Positions 36,378 to 44,857 of a DNA stretch of 64,000 bases are shown here, piece after piece; position 1 is the stretch's first letter; every line of letters begins with the position of its first letter. This stretch comes from Flavobacteriales bacterium (GTDB lineage: Bacteria > Bacteroidota > Bacteroidia > Flavobacteriales_F > PHOS-HE28), in the NCBI GenBank assembly GCA_019638115.1, contig JAHBUK010000006.1, positions 1 to 64,000 of the forward strand, read 5' to 3'. The notes under the pieces are model-generated. The model had not been told where the DNA came from, ran no database searches, and saw only the letters and a list, made by a program, of their open reading frames with translations. A program made the position numbers and the translations under genes.

Positions 36378-38606
36378 ATGATACACATCACCTCAAGACC
36401 ATTCTTGGTAAGTGCTCTGCTTACGCTGCTGACCCTTGGCAGCTCTGGGGTGCATGCCCAGAGGCCGGGCGCATCACCGGTCGATTCCTTGCGCTCGGTA
36501 CTTCGTTCTGCGAAGGAGGATACGAACAAGGTCATTATACTGAACATGCTGAGCGAACAGGCCGGCTGGAGGGCGGGCAGGCATGATAGCGCCATCGTGT
36601 TCGCTGGGCAAGCGGAAGAACTGGCTGAAAGACTTCGGTTCCACAAAGGGCTTGCGCAAGCGCACAGCAATAAGGGCATGGCATACTACCAGTTGGGCCG
36701 ATCGGAAGATGCCATGAGTGAGCATCGGACGGCGTTCGAGATAAGGGAGCGGATCGGAGACAAGGCGAAAATGGGTCTGTCCTACGGGAATATGGGCCAC
36801 GTGTACAAAGGGATCGGCGATCATGAGCAGGCCTTGCGCTACTACAAGCTCGCCCTGGAATTGGCGGAAACGACAGGTGAGTTGAGCGCAGCAGCCAACT
36901 GGTTGAACCATATCGGAAGCACCTACCTGGCACAAGGGGATTTTCCCCAGGCACTGGCCAACAACTTGGAGGCGCTACGTATCCAGGAGGCCCAAGGGGA
37001 TAGCACGGGCATGAGCTATTCCTTCAACAACATCGCCTCCATCCACCTCCGTCAGCGGTCCTACGACGATGCGCTTTCCTACAGCCATAAAGCGCTCGAT
37101 CTAATGGTGCGTATGGGCGATGGGCGGGGGCTGGCGAACACCCACAACAAACTGGGGAACATACTCGCTGCCATGGGGCGATACGATGAGGCTCGGAAGA
37201 ATTACGAAGCGGCACTGGCCATCTATGCTGCAATGGACGACCTGAAGATGATCGCCGCCAGCCACGGGAACATCGGCGTGGTCTACTATCAGGAGGAGAA
37301 CCTCCAAGAAGCACTGAAGAGCCAGACGCTCGCTTTGGACATATTCGAGCGCATCAACGACCAACAGGGTCTTGCGAACACCTATGCCAACATCGGCAGC
37401 ATCCACTTGGACATGGGAAAGCCTGCGGTGGCGGCGAAATGGTATAGCGATGGACTGGCAATGGCCGAAAAGATCGGCAGCCACTATTCGGCGATGCAGC
37501 TGTGCCAAGGCATGATGGATGCATACGTGGAAATGGGTGACTATCGCTCCGCACTGGAGAGCCATCGGCGGCACATCGCCTACCGTGACAGTCTGTACAA
37601 CGAGGACAATACACGCAAGCTCACCAAGTTGGAAATGCAGTACAACTTCGACCGCAAAGAGGCAGCGGCGCAGGCTGAACAAGAGAAGAAGGACGCATTG
37701 GCCTTGCAGGAACTCCGACGCCAGAAGCTGCTGCGCAACGGGTTCATCGGTGGCTCCATGTTCCTAGCCTTGTTCGCGGGGGTGTTCCTGAAGCAGCGCA
37801 ACCGCATTGGTCGGGAGAAACAACGCAGCGAGGAATTGCTGTTGAACATCCTGCCCGAGGAAGTAGCCGAGGAGCTGAAGGCGAAGGGCGAGGCGGAAGC
37901 GCGGCAGATCGACCAGGCCACTGTGCTGTTCACTGATTTCAAGGGGTTCACGGCGCTCAGTGAATCGCTGAGCCCCAAGGAACTAGTGCGCGACCTGCAC
38001 GAATGTTTCAGCGCGTTCGACCGCATCTGTGAGCGCTATGGCCTGGAGAAGATCAAGACGATCGGTGATGCTTACATGGCTGCTGGAGGACTGCCCACGC
38101 CGAGCAGCACACATGCCACGGATGTGATCCAAGCGGCGCTTGAAATGCGGGACTTCATCGCCGAAGGCAAAGCCAGGAAAGTGGCAGCCGGCGCTGCCTT
38201 CTTCGAGATCCGCATCGGTGTGCATACCGGGCCGGTGGTCGCGGGCATCGTGGGGGTGAAGAAGTTCCAGTATGACATATGGGGCGATACGGTGAACACG
38301 GCCAGTCGAATGGAAAGCAGCGGCGAAGTAGGACAAGTGAACATCAGTGAGGCTACGTATCGGTTGGTGAAAGACGTGAAGAAGGTGAATGGCGAATGGT
38401 CAATAGTGAATGGTGGATCCACCCATTCACCAACTTCCTCCGGATATGCATCAGGACACCATTCACCCGCTTCGGCATTTTCCCATTCACCAACTCCTAT
38501 TCACCATTCACCCGCATTCATCTTCACCCCCCGTGGAATGATCCAAGCCAAGGGCAAGGGCGAGATGCGCATGTTCTTTGTGGATCGGGCGACCGCACAA
38601 GCTTGA
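36378..38606 (+). CDS. TPR-containing adenylate/guanylate cyclase with in-frame repeat insertion
   Basis: A 742-residue protein. The ATG at 36378 gives a signal peptide (SALLTLLTLGSSGVHAQ); ATG 36339 is an alternative. About eight TPR units (residues 75-390, with NNIASIHLRQRSYDDALSYS as an example) lie in the periplasm, then a coiled coil, one membrane helix (LLRNGFIGGSMFLALFAG) and a cytoplasmic class III cyclase domain. The metal-binding aspartates are D520 (LFTDFKGF) and D564 (IGDAYMAAGG). Near the end of the cyclase domain, residues about 668-714 are an insertion rich in HSP repeats, coded by ATTCACC heptamers. It presumably makes cAMP or cGMP in response to a periplasmic signal. Confidence 0.92.
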   Translation: MIHITSRPFLVSALLTLLTLGSSGVHAQRPGASPVDSLRSVLRSAKEDTNKVIILNMLSEQAGWRAGRHDSAIVFAGQAEELAERLRFHKGLAQAHSNKGMAYYQLGRSEDAMSEHRTAFEIRERIGDKAKMGLSYGNMGHVYKGIGDHEQALRYYKLALELAETTGELSAAANWLNHIGSTYLAQGDFPQALANNLEALRIQEAQGDSTGMSYSFNNIASIHLRQRSYDDALSYSHKALDLMVRMGDGRGLANTHNKLGNILAAMGRYDEARKNYEAALAIYAAMDDLKMIAASHGNIGVVYYQEENLQEALKSQTLALDIFERINDQQGLANTYANIGSIHLDMGKPAVAAKWYSDGLAMAEKIGSHYSAMQLCQGMMDAYVEMGDYRSALESHRRHIAYRDSLYNEDNTRKLTKLEMQYNFDRKEAAAQAEQEKKDALALQELRRQKLLRNGFIGGSMFLALFAGVFLKQRNRIGREKQRSEELLLNILPEEVAEELKAKGEAEARQIDQATVLFTDFKGFTALSESLSPKELVRDLHECFSAFDRICERYGLEKIKTIGDAYMAAGGLPTPSSTHATDVIQAALEMRDFIAEGKARKVAAGAAFFEIRIGVHTGPVVAGIVGVKKFQYDIWGDTVNTASRMESSGEVGQVNISEATYRLVKDVKKVNGEWSIVNGGSTHSPTSSGYASGHHSPASAFSHSPTPIHHSPAFIFTPRGMIQAKGKGEMRMFFVDRATAQA
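38381..38519. repeat. Heptamer palindromic element inserted in-frame in the cyclase gene
   Basis: The left arm (38384-38416) is a run of GGTGAAT-type heptamers; the right part (38423-38519) has repeated CCATTCACC blocks, the reverse complement. The encoded peptide is low-complexity (THSPTS; HHSPAS; SHSPTPIHHSPA). It separates YRLVKDV from FTPRGMIQAKGKGEM, which are normally close together in class III cyclases. Confidence 0.75.
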
Positions 38607-38767
38607 TACGCGCCGATCATGCACCTTGCAGTGAACAATAAAATGCCTGGAGGTCCCGCCTGTATCCTGTGTGCTTCCTTGGATCGTGAGCAGCGGAAAA
38701 TGGACAGGGTGAGTGGTCGCCTTGCTCACTGTGCAAAGAGGATCTTTGTGCCACCATCCAAAACACC

Positions 38768-39574
38768 ATGAGCAGGACAGCACACGAACTCGACCACCGC
38801 ATTGAAGGTGATGACATGCAATGCGTGGAGATCACGTTGGATCCCGGAGAGACCGTCATCGCCGAACCCGGAGCCTTGATGATGATGGACGATGGAGTGC
38901 GCATGCAGACCATCTTCGGCGATGGCAGCGGCAAGGAGCAGAGCATTCTGGACAAGGTGTTCTCCGCAGGCAAACGCGTGCTAACGGGCGAGAACCTGTT
39001 CATGACGGCATACACCAACGAAAGCAGCAGCGTACGCACGGCGTGGTTCGCAGCGGCTTACCCGGGCAAGATCCTGCCGCTGGACCTGCGTCGTTTCAAC
39101 GGGCAGCTGATCTGCCAGAAGGAAGCGTTCCTGGCCGCTGCAAAGGGAGTCACCATCGGCATCGCCTTCAATAAGAAATTGGGCACTGGGCTCTTTGGCG
39201 GAGAAGGCTTCATCATGCAGAAGCTGGAAGGCGATGGCATGGTGTACGTGCATGCTGGAGGCACCTTGGTGGAGCGCGATCTGGCACCCGGCGAAGTGCT
39301 GAAGGTGGACACCGGTTGCCTGGCGGCCATGACCGGTACCGTTCAGTACGACATTCAGTGGGTGGGCGGCATCCGCAATTCCATCTTCGGTGGTGAAGGT
39401 CTCTTCTTCGCCACGTTGCGCGGCCCTGGTCATGTGTGGATACAAAGCCTGCCCTTCAGTCGCTTGGCGGATACCATCATAGCATCCGCGCCCAAGGCGG
39501 GAGGCAAACGACGCGAAGAAGGAAGCATTCTTGGAGGCCTCGGAAACCTCCTTGATGGCCGGGATGTACGCTGA
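38768..39574 (+). CDS. AIM24/TIGR00266 family protein
   Basis: A 268-residue protein of the TIGR00266 (AIM24-like) family, built of beta strands in a double-stranded helix fold. Typical segments are VIAEPGALMMMDDGV, AYPGKILPLDL, GEGFIMQKLEGDG, VDTGCLAAM and NSIFGGEGLFFATLRGPG. Length and motif order are complete. The role is unknown, though eukaryotic AIM24 affects mitochondrial membrane organisation. A GATCTTTG box lies 25 nt upstream. Confidence 0.92.
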   Translation: MSRTAHELDHRIEGDDMQCVEITLDPGETVIAEPGALMMMDDGVRMQTIFGDGSGKEQSILDKVFSAGKRVLTGENLFMTAYTNESSSVRTAWFAAAYPGKILPLDLRRFNGQLICQKEAFLAAAKGVTIGIAFNKKLGTGLFGGEGFIMQKLEGDGMVYVHAGGTLVERDLAPGEVLKVDTGCLAAMTGTVQYDIQWVGGIRNSIFGGEGLFFATLRGPGHVWIQSLPFSRLADTIIASAPKAGGKRREEGSILGGLGNLLDGRDVR

Positions 39575-39584
39575 GGAACGCAGC

Positions 39585-39947
39585 TCAGTACTGCGGTGGT
39601 CCTTGCGGCTTCGGCTTGTCCAGCCCTTGTAGGAAACCCTGCACCACGCTGAGCAGCAAGCTGAAGCCCAGCGCCCACCAGAAGCTCTCCACCACGAAGC
39701 CGGGAACGATGCGCGCGGCCAGCAGCACCAAGCCCGCGTTGATCACCAGCAGGAACAGCCCCATGGTAAGCAGCGTGACCGGAAGCGTAAGCAGGATGAG
39801 CAGTGGTTTCAAGAAAGCGTTGAGCAAGCCCAGCACCACGGCCACCATCAGGCCGGTAACGAAATCGTCGGCATGCACGCCGGGTAGCAGCAAGTCCGTT
39901 ACGAGCACCGCAATGGTGGAGATGATGAGGCGGATGATGAGTTGCAT
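39585..39947 (-). CDS. Four-helix membrane protein, phage holin 4-2 family
   Basis: A 120-residue protein with four hydrophobic helices and the family pattern VLGLLNAFLKPLLILLTLPVT, followed by INAGLVLLAARIVPGF. Despite its Pfam-style name this family is a chromosomal membrane protein found in many bacteria, not evidence for a prophage. The start MQLIIRLIIS at 39947 is chosen; the upstream extension is polar and unlike the family. Confidence 0.88.
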   Translation of the reverse strand: MQLIIRLIISTIAVLVTDLLLPGVHADDFVTGLMVAVVLGLLNAFLKPLLILLTLPVTLLTMGLFLLVINAGLVLLAARIVPGFVVESFWWALGFSLLLSVVQGFLQGLDKPKPQGPPQY

Positions 39948-39993
39948 GTGATGTTTACGAGCGGATGAAGTTGGCGATTTGCGAGTGAACCGA

Positions 39994-40359
39994 TCACCCC
40001 TCCCTGAACCGCTCCATATCCCGCCTATCCCTTTTGGTCGGCCTTCCCTCACCAGCAGGGCGATGCTGCGCTTGGGCCAGCCTGGCGAGTTCCAGCTTTT
40101 CGAGGTCCTCGAACGAGGTGCGTTCGGTGATCAGGTCCGGAACCAGTTTGGCACCCACGCGTGAAGCAGGCAGGGTGGTGATCTCCCAGCTGCGCCAGAT
40201 CGGGGGTGTCCGCAGAGCGAATACATCCTCCGGCTTCACCTCTGCGGAAGGCTTAACCACCCGGCCGTTCAGCATCACCTGTTCGCGGCGCATGGCTTCG
40301 GTGGCCAGGCTGCGGGTCTTGAAGAGGCGTACGCACCAGAGGAATTTGTCGAGGCGCAT
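39994..40359 (-). CDS. S4-domain RNA-binding protein, Hsp15-like
   Basis: A 121-residue protein beginning MRLDKFLWCVRLFKTRSLAT, the S4 fold of the Hsp15 group that binds stalled 50S subunits. The second S4 strand has VMLNGRVVKPSAEVKPED. The basic C-terminus (RPTKRDRRDMERFREG) would help RNA binding. It lies just before the inverted-repeat element at 40368. Confidence 0.9.
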   Translation of the reverse strand: MRLDKFLWCVRLFKTRSLATEAMRREQVMLNGRVVKPSAEVKPEDVFALRTPPIWRSWEITTLPASRVGAKLVPDLITERTSFEDLEKLELARLAQAQHRPAGEGRPTKRDRRDMERFREG

Positions 40360-40367
40360 GAGGATGG

Positions 40368-40546
40368 CATGTGCTCATGAGACCATGTGCTCATGTGCGC
40401 ATGGACCCAGGAGGGAGGGCATCATTAGTTGGGCTGTTGGGCGGGCCAAAGATGCGTTGCTAATGGACCACTGCCCATGCGGAGTTCCACTTCAATATAT
40501 CGGAGCGCCCAATGAGCACATGAGCACATGCCCACATGGTCACATG
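40368..40546. repeat. Intergenic element with inverted octamer-repeat ends
   Basis: The left arm 40368-40404 is CATG placed every 8 bases (CATGTGCT, CATGAGAC, CATGTGCT, CATGTGCG). The right arm 40512-40546 is its reverse complement in imperfect form (GAGCACATG blocks). About 107 bp of unique sequence separates them, with no gene. Confidence 0.65.
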
Positions 40547-40573
40547 AAAAAAGGCGGCGCTCATCGCGCCGCC
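40547..40573 (-). terminator. Terminator of tRNA-Arg
   Basis: On the minus strand GGCGGCGC (40573-40566) pairs with GCGCCGCC (40560-40553), loop of 5, followed by TTTTTT. It lies 4 nt after the tRNA end. Confidence 0.88.
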
Positions 40574-40576
40574 CTG

Positions 40577-40650
40577 TGACCCCGGAGGGATTCGAACCCC
40601 CAACCAACAGAACCGGAATCTGTCATTCTATCCAATTGAACTACGGGGCC
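40577..40650 (-). tRNA. tRNA-Arg (anticodon CCG)
   Basis: A 74-nt cloverleaf: acceptor GGCCCCG with CGGGGTC (one G-U pair) and discriminator A; anticodon stem ACAGA/TCTGT around loop TTCCGGT, anticodon CCG (reads CGG); T loop GGTTCGAATCC. No CCA encoded. Confidence 0.95.
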
Positions 40651-40732
40651 AATTGGGCGGCAAAGATAGCCGAAGGGCGATCACCCCGATAGGAAGCTGT
40701 ACCTTCGCGGGCCTTTTTCGATCCCACTACCC

Positions 40733-42550
40733 ATGCAAGAACTGCGCAACATCGCCATCATCGCCCACGTGGACCACGGTAAAACCACGCTGGTCGACAA
40801 GATCCTACACCAATGCCAGCTCTTCCGGGTGAACGAGGAAGTGAAGGACCTGCTCCTGGACAACAACGACCTGGAGCGGGAGCGCGGCATCACGATCCTC
40901 AGCAAGAACGTGAGCGTGCGCTACAAGGGCACCAAGATCAACATCATCGATACCCCCGGCCACAGCGACTTCGGTGGCGAGGTGGAGCGCGTGTTGAACA
41001 TGGCCGATGGCGTGATCTTGCTGGTGGACGCCTTCGAAGGCCCCATGCCGCAGACGCGCTTCGTGCTGGGCAAGGCCATCGAACTCGGCCTGAAGCCCGT
41101 GGTGGTGATCAACAAGGTGGACAAGCCCAACTGTACGCCCGAAGAGGTGCACGAGGCCGTGTTCGACCTGATGTTCGCCCTGGATGCCACCGAGGAGCAG
41201 CTTGATTTCCCTACGGTGTACGGCAGCAGCAAGAACGGCTGGATGGGCCCCGACTGGAAGACGCCCACCGAGGATGTGAGCCACTTGCTCGACATCATCG
41301 TGCAGCACGTGCCAGCACCGAAAGTGGTGGAGGGCACCTTGCAGATGCGCATCACCAGCCTGGACTACAGCAGCTTCCAAGGCCGCATCGCCGTAGGCCG
41401 AATCACCCGTGGCAACATCAAGCCTGGCCAGCAGATCACCTTGATGAAGAACGACGGTACCCAGAAGAAGGGCCAGGTGAAGGAGTTGATGGTCTTCGAG
41501 GGCTTGGGCAAGGAGAAAGTGAAGCACGAGGTGGGCTGTGGCGAGATCGTGGCACTGATGGGCCTGGAGAATTTCGACATCGGCGATACCGTCGCTGATG
41601 CCGAGAACCCCGAGGGCCTGCCCAAGTTCAAGGTGGACGAGCCCACCATGAGCATGCTCTTCACCATCAACAACTCGCCCTTCTTCGGTCGCGAGGGGCA
41701 GTTCGTCACCAGCCGCCACGTACGCGATCGCCTCTTCAAGGAGATCGAGAAGAACCTGGCCATGCGCCTGCAGGAGACCGATAGCCCGGACCGCTTGCTG
41801 GTCTTCGGTCGCGGTATTCTGCACTTGAGCATTCTGGTGGAAACCATGCGTCGCGAAGGCTACGAGTTCCAACTTGGTCAGCCGCAGGTATTGTACAAGG
41901 AGGTCGACGGCCAGCGGAACGAGCCGATCGAGCACCTTACCGTGCAGGTGCCCGAGCAATTCAGCAGCCGCGTGATAGACCACGTGACCCGCCGCAAGGG
42001 CGAGATCCTCAACATTGAGCAGAAGAGCGACCGCACCGTGCTGGAGTTCAGCATTCCCGCACGTGGCATCATCGGCCTGCGTAACGCCCTGCTCACCGCC
42101 ACGGAAGGAGAGGCCATCGTGGCACACCGCTTCAAGGGCTACGAGCCGTTCAAAGGCCAGATCGCCACGCCCCGTCCGGGTTGCATCGTCAGCGCCGAGA
42201 CCGGTACCGCCATTGCGTACGCCATCGACAAGTTGCAGGACCGCGGCAAGTTCTTCATCGAACCCGGTGAGGAGGTGTACGCCGGCCAGGTGATCGGCGA
42301 AAGCCCCAAGCCCGGCGAGGAACTCGGCGTGAACGTGATCCGTGTGAAGAAGCTTACTAACATGCGCGCCAGTGGCAGCGATGATAAGACGAGCATCGCA
42401 CCTCCGGTGAAGTTCAGCTTGGAGGAGTGCATGGAGTACATCGCCGAGGACGAATACCTGGAGGTGACGCCCAAGAGCCTGCGCATCCGCAAGATCTTGC
42501 TCGACGAGAACGAGCGGAAGAAAGCGGCGAAGAAGATGCAGGAGGCATAG
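40733..42550 (+). CDS. typA: Ribosome-associated GTPase TypA/BipA
   Basis: A 605-residue translational GTPase of the EF-G family that acts on ribosome assembly and stress responses. G motifs in order: AHVDHGKTT (P loop), RGITI (switch I), [14 protein letters not shown] (switch II), NKVDKPN (guanine specificity). Domains II, III, V and the BipA-specific C-terminal domain are present, with [15 protein letters not shown] near residue 545. Length is typical. A TACCTTCG box at 40700-40707 is a likely -7 element. Confidence 0.97.
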   Translation: MQELRNIAIIAHVDHGKTTLVDKILHQCQLFRVNEEVKDLLLDNNDLERERGITILSKNVSVRYKGTKINIIDTPGHSDFGGEVERVLNMADGVILLVDAFEGPMPQTRFVLGKAIELGLKPVVVINKVDKPNCTPEEVHEAVFDLMFALDATEEQLDFPTVYGSSKNGWMGPDWKTPTEDVSHLLDIIVQHVPAPKVVEGTLQMRITSLDYSSFQGRIAVGRITRGNIKPGQQITLMKNDGTQKKGQVKELMVFEGLGKEKVKHEVGCGEIVALMGLENFDIGDTVADAENPEGLPKFKVDEPTMSMLFTINNSPFFGREGQFVTSRHVRDRLFKEIEKNLAMRLQETDSPDRLLVFGRGILHLSILVETMRREGYEFQLGQPQVLYKEVDGQRNEPIEHLTVQVPEQFSSRVIDHVTRRKGEILNIEQKSDRTVLEFSIPARGIIGLRNALLTATEGEAIVAHRFKGYEPFKGQIATPRPGCIVSAETGTAIAYAIDKLQDRGKFFIEPGEEVYAGQVIGESPKPGEELGVNVIRVKKLTNMRASGSDDKTSIAPPVKFSLEECMEYIAEDEYLEVTPKSLRIRKILLDENERKKAAKKMQEA

Positions 42551-42570
42551 GAAACGCAACGCGTTCGTGC

Positions 42571-43593
42571 CTACCGCACCACCTGCACCATCACCGACGT
42601 GCCATCCACCTGCAATACATAATGGCCGGTGGCCAAATGGTCAACGGGCAATATGGTCCGCTCCCCGGTGATCACCGCCTGCTCCACCACGCGACCGGTG
42701 GCGTCGATCATCTGCATCAGTGTACCGGGTCGTGATGCATCCGCAACTATTGTCATTACATCCGCCACCGGGTTCGGGAACACTTGTAGTGCCGCTTCAC
42801 CATCGATCGCTACCAGGCCCGTCGTTCCCTCCAACAACCAATCCAGCGCATCCCTGATGTGCGCCCGGAACAGCATATCGTTGGTGAAGTTGTCCGGAGC
42901 GTGCCCCAACGCGGTGTAAAAGACCTTGGAGTTGCTCTGCGGCAGAAAGCGGTACCAGCTCATTGGTCGCGGTGCGTCATAGCTGTTCACCTGGCCATTG
43001 GGTCCCACGGTCTCTTCCACAACGAGCACTTCGGTATTGAACTCCGCGAAGTAACCACCCTCCCAATAGTAGTATTCCTCGGCTTTCTCCCACTGATCAG
43101 GAACGTTGTGAATGCTCGGATGGGCACCGAAGCGCTGCATGGTGTAGGTCGGTGTCCCACTCACGTGATTGGGGTTCTCCTGCACGCTGGCACCGATCAG
43201 TTCCGGGTAGAAGTCCCACGTGCCGGTGTTGTTGCCGTTGGCCGTGCTGTGGCGGTAAGTGTCGCTTGCAGCATGGATGCCCAGAACATGTCCGCCGTTC
43301 GCCACCCAAGCCTCGAAGTTGCTGCGTTGCTGCGCGTCCAGGATCTGGTTACCGCTGGTGTTGCTGAACACGATCACGGCGTATTGGGCCAGGGTGGCGG
43401 CATCGCTGAAGGCATCGCCGGTGGCATCGTCGTCCACGGTCACGGCCAGTTCGGCAGCAATGTTCTGGAACATGGTGTAGGAAACCTCGCGTGTCTGGTG
43501 GTCCCAGCCGGAAGTACGCGTGAAGTGCAGGACGCGCTGGGCGTTGAGTATCCCGCAGAGTGCCAGTGCCAACAGTGTGAGTAGGTCGCGCAT
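42571..43593 (-). CDS. Secreted ThuA-domain protein, T9SS sorted
   Basis: A 340-residue protein with signal peptide MRDLLTLLALALCGILNAQ. Residues 20-245 are a ThuA-like (glutamine-amidotransferase fold) domain: RVLHFTRTSGWDHQTRE, then YAVIVFSNTSGN, GGHVLGIHAASDTYRH, and the terminal SWYRFLPQSNSKVFYTALGH. ThuA proteins are linked to sugar metabolism (trehalose utilisation) but the substrate is unproven. The last 75 residues (LQVFPNPVADVMTIV to VQVVR) are a T9SS type A domain. The start at 43593 is chosen for the signal peptide and the box 5 nt upstream. Confidence 0.93.
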   Translation of the reverse strand: MRDLLTLLALALCGILNAQRVLHFTRTSGWDHQTREVSYTMFQNIAAELAVTVDDDATGDAFSDAATLAQYAVIVFSNTSGNQILDAQQRSNFEAWVANGGHVLGIHAASDTYRHSTANGNNTGTWDFYPELIGASVQENPNHVSGTPTYTMQRFGAHPSIHNVPDQWEKAEEYYYWEGGYFAEFNTEVLVVEETVGPNGQVNSYDAPRPMSWYRFLPQSNSKVFYTALGHAPDNFTNDMLFRAHIRDALDWLLEGTTGLVAIDGEAALQVFPNPVADVMTIVADASRPGTLMQMIDATGRVVEQAVITGERTILPVDHLATGHYVLQVDGTSVMVQVVR

Positions 43594-43598
43594 ACCAA

Positions 43599-43606
43599 CG
43601 AAGGTA
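43599..43606 (-). promoter_or_regulatory. -7 type box TACCTTCG before the ThuA gene
   Basis: On the minus strand it ends 5 nt before the ATG at 43593; another apparent leaderless arrangement. Confidence 0.4.
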
Positions 43607-43612
43607 TGCTGC

Positions 43613-44749
43613 TTACTCCCCGGTGCCGTTCTCGGGAAGTTCAGGAGGTAGTGCCTGTTCGATGATGGCAGGACCTTTCTTGCGCAACCATTTGATGCCT
43701 CGGTCCATGAATCCGACACGTGTGTTAAAGCGGCGGACGATATTGAAGCGGAGGTTGTAGACGTTCCAAGTGAAGCGCTGCTGATCTTGCAGAAAGTAAC
43801 CCACCCGTTCCTGGTTGAAGGAAAGCCCCACATAATGGCGCGCACTGTTGTAGCCAGCACCGGCGCGCCATTGGAAGCGATAGCCCGCACCAGCATCATT
43901 GCGTTGCCCTTCGCTCACCAGGTCGCCCAGGGGATAGTAGAGGCCCTGCAACGCAATGCCGGCCCCACCCACGGCAGATACCGTGGCGAACCAATGCTCC
44001 TTGAACACGAAGGTGTACACGTAACCGCCCATGGGCCCGGCGTCGAAAAAATCGCCGCGTCTGATGCTCACCTCGGGCGTAAAGCGTTCCTGCTCCGTGG
44101 TGGGTACGATGGACGAATCCGCGCGCATGCCGAAGTAGGTCATGTAGCCCCCAACCAGCCACGAGCCCTGGCTCTTGCGCTGCCAGGCATCCTGGTTGAA
44201 GGAGGCACGGTAGCTGAAACGATCGTTGTTGGTGATGCGCAGGCTGCTGAAGCCGAAGTTGAACTGGCGCACATCGGGGCGGTAGGGGCGTTGTGCCAGT
44301 TCGGGCCAGCGCAGTTCGGCGTTGGTGTAGCCACGCAGGTGGTAGCCGCGAAATACCTGAAGGAAGAGGTTGGTTGCCGTACGCTTGGTGAGGATGTTGG
44401 CTTGTGCATCCAGGTAGCGCGTCCTGCCGAACTCATCATCGTTGTCGTTCACCACTGGCATCCGTATGCCGATGTTCAGAGTAAGCGCCCGGTAACTCGC
44501 CCCCAGCCCCCAATTGATCTGGTTGTTGGGGCGGTATACCAGGTCGCGGCCTCCACGGCTGCGCAACGCAAAGGCATTGTCCTTCGTGCTCAGGTAGAAG
44601 CGCCCGGTGAGGATGTGCGAGTAGTCGCGCACATAGAGCGTGTCGAACGGTTCCTTGTGCTTTTGCGCAGTGGCCCGCGTTGCGCAGACCGTCATAGCGG
44701 TCAGCAGAAGTATCGGCAGGAACGAGCGTGCTGCGAATGTTGCGGACAT
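43613..44749 (-). CDS. DUF4421-like outer membrane beta-barrel protein
   Basis: A 378-residue protein with a signal peptide (cleavage near TRATAQ). It is rich in alternating hydrophobic strands (INWGLGASYRALTLNIGIRM; ATNLFLQVFRGYHLRGYT) and matches the DUF4421 pattern common in Bacteroidota outer membranes. The start MSATFAARSF at 44749 is chosen; the frame stays open for 280 further codons upstream, but that part runs antisense to the next gene and has no signal peptide. Function unknown. Confidence 0.82.
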   Translation of the reverse strand: MSATFAARSFLPILLLTAMTVCATRATAQKHKEPFDTLYVRDYSHILTGRFYLSTKDNAFALRSRGGRDLVYRPNNQINWGLGASYRALTLNIGIRMPVVNDNDDEFGRTRYLDAQANILTKRTATNLFLQVFRGYHLRGYTNAELRWPELAQRPYRPDVRQFNFGFSSLRITNNDRFSYRASFNQDAWQRKSQGSWLVGGYMTYFGMRADSSIVPTTEQERFTPEVSIRRGDFFDAGPMGGYVYTFVFKEHWFATVSAVGGAGIALQGLYYPLGDLVSEGQRNDAGAGYRFQWRAGAGYNSARHYVGLSFNQERVGYFLQDQQRFTWNVYNLRFNIVRRFNTRVGFMDRGIKWLRKKGPAIIEQALPPELPENGTGE

Positions 44750-44857
44750 GCGGCTACGAAGATCGGTGGAAGCACGATCGATCGAACGTAGTGCTGCAAT
44801 ACGTGTACGGGGCACCATAACCGGCAGCCGAAGCGTTGCCCAAAACCCTGAACGACC

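Noticed and set aside
39585..39947. Prophage indicated by a holin-family gene
   Set aside because: The family is a common chromosomal membrane protein and no phage genes lie nearby.
40805..42559. 584-codon minus-strand frame opposite typA
   Set aside because: Shadow of GC-rich codons; the plus strand has every TypA motif.
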